DNA of 64,000 nucleotides from CAZOOR01 sp964581505 (GTDB lineage: Bacteria > Bacteroidota > Ignavibacteria > Kapaibacteriales > UBA2268), in the NCBI GenBank assembly GCA_964581505.1, contig CAZOOR010000005.1, forward strand, positions 1-64,000, in the 5' to 3' direction. Shown piece after piece: positions 28,147 to 34,611 of the stretch. How positions within the stretch are numbered: position 1 is the first letter of the stretch; each line of letters opens with the position of its first letter. Below the pieces are notes generated by a model. That model was not told the origin of the DNA. It saw only the letters and a list, made by a program, of their open reading frames with translations, and made no database searches. The position numbers and the translations under genes are program-made.

Positions 28147-28971
28147 ATGAAAATTATAACTATATTGAGAAAAAACATACTTTTTCTATACCTGATTGGC
28201 ACTTTGGGCTTTCTTGTATCCTGCTCAGATGACGGTGGATTAAACGTCTATTCTGTACAGGACGACAAAAAACTCGGGAAGCAACTTGATGACCAGATAA
28301 AATCAAACCCTGACGAATACAGATTATATTATCGAAATCCTGCGGCTAACTATATACAGGAAATTGTCAATACCATTATTCAATCCCCGAAAATAAAGTA
28401 TAGAACTATATTTGAGTATAAAGCACAAATAATATATAACGATTCTGTTATTAATGCATTCTGTACACCCGGCGGGTACGTATATGTATATACCGGGCTA
28501 ATGAAATTCCTCGAAAACGAAGCAACACTTGCCGGTGTACTTGGGCATGAAGTCGCCCACGCTGAACGCCGCCATGCAACAAAGAGAATGACAAAAGCTT
28601 ATGGTCTTTCAGTAATATTGGGAGCAGTACTCGGTAAAAACCCTTCATCAATTGAACAAATCGGTGCTAATTTATTCAATGGCTTATACCTAATGTATAA
28701 TAGTCGCGAAGACGAATACGAAGCAGATGAGTATTCATTCAAATATTTGCAAAGCACCAAGTGGTATCCGGGAGCAATTCAGTTCTTCTTCGATAAAATT
28801 AAGAAGAATGAACAGAGCAATTTCCTTGCACTTCTGCTAAGGTCTCACCCCTACTCGCAGAACAGATGGGATAAGATTGAAGAGATGCTGAAAGATAATA
28901 ATATTCCGGCACCGACCGAAAGCAATTTATTTAGCAAAGATTATCAAGAAATTATTAAGACATTGCCCTAA
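28147..28971 (+). CDS. M48 family metallopeptidase, lipoprotein
   Basis: A 274-residue zinc peptidase related to BepA/LoiP/Oma1-type proteases. It has a lipoprotein signal with lipobox LVSC (C26), followed by an acidic SDDGG that does not itself block sorting information for FCB lipoproteins. The active site is GHEVAHAERRHA (H134, E135, H138), and the third zinc ligand Glu is expected in SREDEYEADEYSF. Likely periplasmic quality control of outer-membrane proteins (family inference). Starts a run of tightly packed genes: pyrF begins 3 bases after its stop. Confidence 0.92.
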   Translation: MKIITILRKNILFLYLIGTLGFLVSCSDDGGLNVYSVQDDKKLGKQLDDQIKSNPDEYRLYYRNPAANYIQEIVNTIIQSPKIKYRTIFEYKAQIIYNDSVINAFCTPGGYVYVYTGLMKFLENEATLAGVLGHEVAHAERRHATKRMTKAYGLSVILGAVLGKNPSSIEQIGANLFNGLYLMYNSREDEYEADEYSFKYLQSTKWYPGAIQFFFDKIKKNEQSNFLALLLRSHPYSQNRWDKIEEMLKDNNIPAPTESNLFSKDYQEIIKTLP

Positions 28972-28974
28972 TAT

Positions 28975-29766
28975 ATGAATTCATTTGAAAAATTATCAAA
29001 CTCGGTTGAGCGAAGCAAATCTCTGCTATGCGTTGGTCTTGACACAAGTATAGCCAAACTGCCCGCAGGGATTGAAAAGAATGTTGAGGGATTACTGTTT
29101 TTCAATAGACAAATCGTTGAAGCAACTGCTGAATATACGGCGGCATATAAATTAAATTTTGCTTTCTACGAGCAATATGGTTCGGACGGATTTGATATTC
29201 TGAAGAAAACAATAGAAGCAATTCCGCAAGATAAATTTGTAATTGCTGATGCTAAGCGTGGCGATATAGGTAATACATCTAAGGCTTATGCGGAATCTGC
29301 TTTTGATTTTTTCAAAGCCGATGCAATAACCGTCAGCCCATATATGGGTAGTGATTCGCTTAAACCGTTTTTGGAATATGATAATAAAATGATTTTTATA
29401 TTAGCGCTCACTTCAAATCCCGGCTCGGCGGATTTTCAAAGATTGGAATACGGCGGAACTCCACTTTATCAGCAGGTAATCAAAACAACGGCAACTTACG
29501 GTAATAATCAAAACACCGGCTACGTGGTAGGTGCAACACATCCGGCGGAATTAAGTCTAATTCGCAAAATTATTCCAAAACATTTTTTACTTATTCCGGG
29601 GGTTGGCACTCAGGGTGGCGATGCCAAAGCGATATTAAAGGCAAACAATAACAGTCCTGTAATAATCAATGTTTCGCGAGATATTATTTACAGCTCCGGC
29701 TCAGTGGATTTCGCAGAGTCGGCGGCGGTACGAGCAGAATATTATCAGAAATTATTAGGAAAATAA
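28975..29766 (+). CDS. pyrF: Orotidine-5'-phosphate decarboxylase (type 2)
   Basis: PyrF converts OMP to UMP in pyrimidine synthesis. The 263-residue length and layout fit the longer type 2 group: LCVGLDTSIAKLP, the catalytic FVIADAKRGDIGNTSKAYAES with Lys and Asp residues, DAITVSPYMGSDSLKPF and the phosphate-binding end LIPGVGTQGGDA...NVSRDIIY. Spacing of 3 and 1 bases to its neighbours implies cotranscription with the M48 lipoprotein and DUF2851 genes. Confidence 0.97.
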   Translation: MNSFEKLSNSVERSKSLLCVGLDTSIAKLPAGIEKNVEGLLFFNRQIVEATAEYTAAYKLNFAFYEQYGSDGFDILKKTIEAIPQDKFVIADAKRGDIGNTSKAYAESAFDFFKADAITVSPYMGSDSLKPFLEYDNKMIFILALTSNPGSADFQRLEYGGTPLYQQVIKTTATYGNNQNTGYVVGATHPAELSLIRKIIPKHFLLIPGVGTQGGDAKAILKANNNSPVIINVSRDIIYSSGSVDFAESAAVRAEYYQKLLGK

Positions 29767-29767
29767 A

Positions 29768-30784
29768 ATGCTGGCAACGGATTTTTCACATATACCCGAA
29801 ACGGAATTACAGAAATATGTTCACAGACTTATTTCCGACCCATCGGTTATTAGAAAGACTTCATCTAACAAACGTTTGCAAATACTATCACCGGGCGAAT
29901 TCAATGTTCACTCCGGTCCGGATTTCCTTGATTCGGCTATTCTGATTGAGGGGCTTGTGAATGTCGGTGATTTTGAATTTCATAGAAATGCTTCCGAATG
30001 GTATAAGCACAATCATAACGAAAATCCGGAATTTAATAATGTCATTCTTCACATTGTACTTAACAATGACAAGAGCATTGAAGGTGCCGCAATGGAAACG
30101 CTTGAAATTGATAAAAATGAACTATTGGAAGTGATGCAAAAACCCGAGAGTGGCAGGCTAAAACCTGATGACTTTACTATGGAGGATTTGCAACATTTTG
30201 CACTAATTCGTCTTTTACGTAAATCGGCGGAAATTCAGAAGGAATTGAACGCAAAGGGCATTAAGGATACTCTCCATACTTCTGTAGGAAATTATATTGC
30301 TAAGTACAATAGCAAACGCAAACGTCCGGTTTATACCGAGCAAAATTTCGTTCAGATATTGGACAATTTGGGGCATTCTGCGATAAATTCTTTCCTGAAA
30401 GATATTGAGGAATCAAGACCATTATCTATTCCCGATTCTATGTTGCAATTAATGAAAACAAAAATTGCAGGTGAAGGGGCGCATCTAAGACGTGAAATAT
30501 TGCTAAATTGCGTCCTCCCTATTGCTTTATGCCTTGCTTCCGATGAATCTCGTATCAATCTTTTTCTTTGGTACTGGTCCACACCGGCATTGCACAGTTA
30601 CGGAGTACTAACAAGGAAATTTAAAAATATGCCTCAAAACTTCCTCTGGGAACAGCAAGGAATGCTGGAATATTTGAAAGAATACGGACGCCGTCCAAAT
30701 ATCGTGCGTGATGCTGTTCAGAATTACGGCTTTGCGGAAATTTTATCTTTCTATCGTTTGGGCAGGGCGCCATTCAGGCATTAA
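29768..30784 (+). CDS. DUF2851 family protein
   Basis: A 338-residue cytoplasmic protein of the DUF2851 family, found mainly in FCB bacteria and without known function. Recognisable features are LSPGEFNVHSGPDFLDSAILIEG, GDFEFHRNASEWYKHNH and VILHIVL, forming an N-terminal beta-rich core, and an alpha-helical C-terminal part. The conserved His, Asp and Glu residues in the first part look enzyme-like, but I know of no demonstrated activity. It starts 1 base after pyrF. Confidence 0.85.
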   Translation: MLATDFSHIPETELQKYVHRLISDPSVIRKTSSNKRLQILSPGEFNVHSGPDFLDSAILIEGLVNVGDFEFHRNASEWYKHNHNENPEFNNVILHIVLNNDKSIEGAAMETLEIDKNELLEVMQKPESGRLKPDDFTMEDLQHFALIRLLRKSAEIQKELNAKGIKDTLHTSVGNYIAKYNSKRKRPVYTEQNFVQILDNLGHSAINSFLKDIEESRPLSIPDSMLQLMKTKIAGEGAHLRREILLNCVLPIALCLASDESRINLFLWYWSTPALHSYGVLTRKFKNMPQNFLWEQQGMLEYLKEYGRRPNIVRDAVQNYGFAEILSFYRLGRAPFRH

Positions 30785-30820
30785 TGGAATTATTGACAAA
30801 TTAATAATGCAAATCAAAAT

Positions 30821-31240
30821 ATGATAAAAGTTAATATTTTCAATGATACGGCTCGGAAAAGGCTACCCCGTAAATGTATAACGGAAGTTACCGAAAACGT
30901 ATTGCATTCCAATAAAATAGTTGATGCCGCTCTTAATATCATCTATGTTGATGATGATACAATTCTTGATATTAACTCGAAATTTTTAAAACATAATTTT
31001 GTTACTGACGTTATCACATTTGATTTGGAAGCCAAAGATAAACTTTTGGCTGAAATTTATATTTCAGTGGATACGGCAGAACGTCAAGCAAAGGATTATA
31101 GCGTTAGTTTGAAAAGTGAATTGAAGAGATTGGCAATACACGGAGCTTTGCATTTAGTTGGATATAACGATGGTACTGCGGACGAGAAAGTCGAAATGAC
31201 AAAAATGGAAAACAAATTCCTCGGATTTGATAATGTATGA
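30821..31240 (+). CDS. ybeY: rRNA maturation endoribonuclease YbeY
   Basis: YbeY is a zinc endoribonuclease for 16S rRNA 3'-end maturation and ribosome quality control. The 139-residue protein has DDDTILDINSKFLKHNFVTDVITFDL and the metal site HGALHLVGYND, a slight variant of the HGxLHLxGYDH family motif in which the last His is replaced by Gly (YNDGT). The first two His remain, so the third zinc ligand needs checking. The stop overlaps the smg start by 8 bases. Confidence 0.93.
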   Translation: MIKVNIFNDTARKRLPRKCITEVTENVLHSNKIVDAALNIIYVDDDTILDINSKFLKHNFVTDVITFDLEAKDKLLAEIYISVDTAERQAKDYSVSLKSELKRLAIHGALHLVGYNDGTADEKVEMTKMENKFLGFDNV

Positions 31241-31688
31241 AAGAATAATTGAAATAATTGTGTTGGTACTCGCAAAATTGACACAAAACAATGAGCTAAA
31301 CGATATTAATATTGATGAGCTTACCTCACGCGGCTATACTCAGGAGGAGATAACAACTGCTTTCAGCTGGTTACTCGAACAGTTGGAAAATTCGACTGAT
31401 TTCATTAATGATTTCAAGCCAAACAAAGATGAAGCATATAGAATATTAAGCGAAAACGAAGAGGATTTGTTTACAAAGGAAGCGTGGGGCGAAATTATCA
31501 ATCTCAGGAATCTCGGGCTGTTAAATAATAAAAGTATTGAATCGCTGATTGATTGGGCTACCGTTATGGGTATTGACCGTATGACAACCGAACAACTCAA
31601 AGATTATCTGGCATTCAATATATTTAAATTGCAGAGCGACAAGAGTTCTAACAATTTTATATTTATGGGCAACCAATCGGTCAATTAG
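31233..31688 (+). CDS. Smg family protein (DUF494)
   Basis: A 151-residue helical protein of the Smg/DUF494 family, named from its place near smf/dprA in gammaproteobacteria; function unknown. Seen: MYERIIEIIVLVLAKL, a helix-turn-like ELTSRGYTQEEITTAFSWLLEQL and a C-terminal WATVMGIDRMTTEQLKDYLAF typical of the family. I take the ATG at 31233, which overlaps ybeY as ATGTATGA, instead of a TTG two codons upstream. The tRNA-Arg gene follows after 5 bases. Confidence 0.85.
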   Translation: MYERIIEIIVLVLAKLTQNNELNDINIDELTSRGYTQEEITTAFSWLLEQLENSTDFINDFKPNKDEAYRILSENEEDLFTKEAWGEIINLRNLGLLNNKSIESLIDWATVMGIDRMTTEQLKDYLAFNIFKLQSDKSSNNFIFMGNQSVN

Positions 31689-31693
31689 AATAT

Positions 31694-31767
31694 GCTCCCG
31701 TAGCTCAGTAGGATAGAGCATCGGTTTCCTAAACCGGGTGTCACAGGTTCGAATCCTGTCGGGAGCG
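31694..31767 (+). tRNA. tRNA-Arg (anticodon CCT)
   Basis: A 74-base cloverleaf without encoded CCA: acceptor GCTCCCG/CGGGAGC, D stem GCTC/GAGC, anticodon stem TCGGT/ACCGG with loop TTCCTAA giving anticodon CCT (reads AGG), and T arm ACAGG TTCGAAT CCTGT. All stems pair fully apart from one T-G pair at the base of the anticodon stem. It starts 5 bases after the smg stop and is probably cotranscribed. Confidence 0.97.
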
Positions 31768-31954
31768 CTCTCTATGCTACTCTATTAAACATCTTCATAT
31801 TTTCTACAAAAATATATTCATCAAAATTGCTTTTTATAAATATTTTTTAAGTTGTATATGCGTAGAAATTATTTAAGCAATATGCAATAATCCTGTGTTA
31901 ATTTGCATAACAGAACAATTAGCATTTATTACAGAAAAATAAAGGAATGAAACA

Positions 31955-32122
31955 ATGAAAAAAAGAATTTTTGATTTGTTATTTATTGTAGTATCAGCAA
32001 TAATCTTGATTGTATTAATAGAATATAATCTTATAGAAAATAATATAGGTTTCGCATTAATCCCGATTTTAATCGCTTACCAATTAGGGCAATATTCCGA
32101 AAGAAAATTTAGGAATAAATAA
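31955..32122 (+). CDS. Small single-span or hairpin membrane protein, unknown
   Basis: A 55-residue reading frame starting at an ATG preceded by AAAGGA (spacing 7). It begins MKKRIFDLLFIVVSAIILIVLIEYN, a strong membrane helix, followed by a second hydrophobic stretch (IGFALIPILIAYQLGQY) and a basic tail (SERKFRNK). It is followed by a strong terminator (32158-32190), which supports expression. I do not recognise it. It could be a small membrane regulator or a chance frame; the ribosome-binding site and terminator favour a gene. Confidence 0.55.
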   Translation: MKKRIFDLLFIVVSAIILIVLIEYNLIENNIGFALIPILIAYQLGQYSERKFRNK

Positions 32123-32157
32123 AACACCTGTGAAATAATACCTATATTTTCAATAGT

Positions 32158-32190
32158 AAAGAGAGACGCCCCAAACGGGCGTCTCTCTTT
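32158..32190. terminator. Strong bidirectional terminator
   Basis: A perfect 14-bp stem (AAAGAGAGACGCCC / GGGCGTCTCTCTTT, loop CAAAC) sits between a plus-strand small gene and the convergent minus-strand SulP gene. T-rich sequence follows on the plus strand (CTTTATTTAT) and on the minus strand (CTTTACTATTG). Confidence 0.88.
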
Positions 32191-32196
32191 ATTTAT

Positions 32197-34365
32197 CTAT
32201 TTCTTATCCTTTACATCTTGTTTCTTGACATCCATCATGTGGTGCATTACAAGTAGCGGACAGTCCTCATCTATATGACCATTATGTGCAGATTGGATTA
32301 CAGCAGAAATCGCTTTTTCCATCGTTGTGAATATATTATCTTCGCCAATATCTTCATATAATTTTGAGCGTTTCAGCACAGATAAAACCGTTCTGTTCAT
32401 TCCGCTAAATAGTATTCGATAGCCGGCACTGCGTACTCGCTCGACCAAGAGACGCAGAGCAATTTCGCCGGAAGCATCAATATCATTGATTGAATTGCAG
32501 ACAATAATTATTGCTCGCAATTCAGGCTTCTGGCTAATTCGCTTGTTTATTTCATCTTCCAAATAATGAGCATTCGAGAAAATCAGCGGTCCGCCAAACC
32601 TGATTAACGAAATATATTTACATTCATCTAATTCATGGAACTCACTATCCCGCAAACTCAAATCATAATAGCGCGATAGCGAACTTATTTTTGGTCGCAT
32701 ACTTCGATATAGAATTACACCGACCGAAAGAGCCACACCAATATATATCCCTTTCTCCAGATGTGGTGCAAATGCAAGTGTAGCAACAAAAGTAATAAGT
32801 GCGATAACACCATCATACCACTTGGCTTTCCAAGCATGCTTAATTGATTTGAAATTAATCAGCCCGACTACCGCCATAATTATTATTGCCGCCAATACCG
32901 ACTGAGGCAAAAAATACAACAGTGGCGTGAAAAACAACAGCGTTATTCCCACAACAATACTGGTGAACACACTGGACATACCAGTTACTGCACCCGATTG
33001 GAAATTTACCGCCGAGCGCGAGAACGAACCTGATACCGGATAAGCTGAACTAAACGAACCTGCAATATTACCAAGCCCCTGCCCTATTAGCTCCTGATTT
33101 GCATCTACTTTCTGCCCTGTCTTTGATGCTATCGCCTTTGCTATGGCTATCGCCTCCATAAATCCGAGCAATGAAATAATTATCGCATAGGGAAATAAAT
33201 GCAATAATATCGGAATATCCAGCTTCGGCATTTGGAATATCGGTAATCCCTCCGGTATATGCCCTACAACTGCACCGCCGCCGGCAAGCAATATTGAGTT
33301 TGTATCAATCTTTCCGTAACCGAATTTCAATCGCCATATATTATCGTCCGCCTCGTATCCGGCAGGCACTTTGCCTTTTTCAAAAAAGCGAGTACTACCG
33401 TCCGCCGACTTCGCATAATTAAAATGCAATGAACTCAGATGTAGTTTTACGCTCCGTATTTCCTCCTTAATTTCCTTTTCTCTCAACTCAATCGCCGCAA
33501 GTAAATTCTCCTGTTGCAGAAGCTCCATCAATGTTATCTTACTATTTTTATTCAGTTTTTGCAGACGCTTATTTGTTTCGGACAGTTTGATTGACAATGA
33601 ATTGAGCGTATCGGCAGAAACATTCAACTCCCTGATTAGCTGTATTGTTTCGGGTGATTCAATTTTTGCCACAGTTGTTTTCACATTCTTTTCAAAATCC
33701 GTAAAATATGCAATCAACGTTGTAATTAAAACTGCTATCAATACACATGGTAGCTTCTTGAAATATTTTTTGATAAAGAACATAATCAAGAACGCCAGCA
33801 AACCTATTAGTAAGGTTGGTATATGCGTATATTGAAAAGCCTCCTTGATTACTACATATATCGTCTCGTAATGATGATGTCCGTGATAGGCATATACTCC
33901 GAACAATTTTGATAGCTGGGAAGTTGCTATTATTATCGCCGCCGCATTAGTAAAGCCATTCACTACCGGGTGGCTAAGCAGATTGATAATTAGCCCCAAT
34001 CGAAGCGTGCCGAGCAGTAACTGGAACAATCCGACAATCAGAGCAAGTATTATCGCATACATTATATATTCCGTGCTTCCCATTCGGGCGAGCGGCTCCA
34101 ACGATGACGCCGTCATAAGCGATACAACTGCCACAGGTCCCGTTGCCAACTGACGGCTGGAACCGAATAACGCCGCCACTAACAATGGTAGCAATGAAGC
34201 ATACAAACCGTATTGCACCGGCAAACCCGCCAACTGTGCATAAGCCATTGATTGGGGTATGATAACAAGTGCTACCGTAATACCGGCTACTAAATCCAAT
34301 TTGAAATATTCGCCATTGTAGTCCTTGAACCACTTCATAAACGGGAAAATTTTTGTTGTCTTCAT
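32197..34365 (-). CDS. SulP-family anion transporter with STAS domain and coiled-coil insertion
   Basis: A 722-residue member of the SulP (SLC26) family, which carries sulfate, bicarbonate or other anions. The N-terminal signature IIPQSMAYAQLAGLPVQYGLYASLLP is classic, and the C-terminal STAS domain (about residues 575-690) ends the protein. Between membrane segments (about residues 225-345) there is a long soluble insertion predicted to form coiled coil (LSIKLSETNKRLQKLNKN; IELREKEIKEEIRSVKLHL). Such an insertion is not in the basic SulP fold. The C-terminal tail is His/Asp/Lys-rich (HHMMDVKKQD). Substrate unknown; no carbonic anhydrase gene is adjacent. Confidence 0.9.
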   Translation of the reverse strand: MKTTKIFPFMKWFKDYNGEYFKLDLVAGITVALVIIPQSMAYAQLAGLPVQYGLYASLLPLLVAALFGSSRQLATGPVAVVSLMTASSLEPLARMGSTEYIMYAIILALIVGLFQLLLGTLRLGLIINLLSHPVVNGFTNAAAIIIATSQLSKLFGVYAYHGHHHYETIYVVIKEAFQYTHIPTLLIGLLAFLIMFFIKKYFKKLPCVLIAVLITTLIAYFTDFEKNVKTTVAKIESPETIQLIRELNVSADTLNSLSIKLSETNKRLQKLNKNSKITLMELLQQENLLAAIELREKEIKEEIRSVKLHLSSLHFNYAKSADGSTRFFEKGKVPAGYEADDNIWRLKFGYGKIDTNSILLAGGGAVVGHIPEGLPIFQMPKLDIPILLHLFPYAIIISLLGFMEAIAIAKAIASKTGQKVDANQELIGQGLGNIAGSFSSAYPVSGSFSRSAVNFQSGAVTGMSSVFTSIVVGITLLFFTPLLYFLPQSVLAAIIIMAVVGLINFKSIKHAWKAKWYDGVIALITFVATLAFAPHLEKGIYIGVALSVGVILYRSMRPKISSLSRYYDLSLRDSEFHELDECKYISLIRFGGPLIFSNAHYLEDEINKRISQKPELRAIIIVCNSINDIDASGEIALRLLVERVRSAGYRILFSGMNRTVLSVLKRSKLYEDIGEDNIFTTMEKAISAVIQSAHNGHIDEDCPLLVMHHMMDVKKQDVKDKK

Positions 34366-34568
34366 TATTTATCTCGTCCATTGTCAATAATTACCGCAAA
34401 ACAAATTATCATTTCAATTCAATAAATAAAAGCAGAAAATATTAAACAGCCTCTTAATTTTACTTTTGTATTATTTGATGTTGCACCGTTTTGTTGCCTA
34501 CCCATCTATATTTCTAACACAATTCATATATTTCCGCCGGATACGACATAGCATAACTATTTTATTAT

Positions 34569-34576
34569 TATATTTG
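34569..34576 (+). promoter_or_regulatory. Probable promoter of the restriction-modification gene (-7 box TATATTTG)
   Basis: TATATTTG matches the FCB -7 consensus and lies 35 bases before the ATG at 34612. The surrounding sequence is very AT-rich, so a -33 element cannot be picked with confidence. Confidence 0.45.
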
Positions 34577-34611
34577 TAATTCATTATATTTCAACAATTG
34601 CAGATTGCCCG

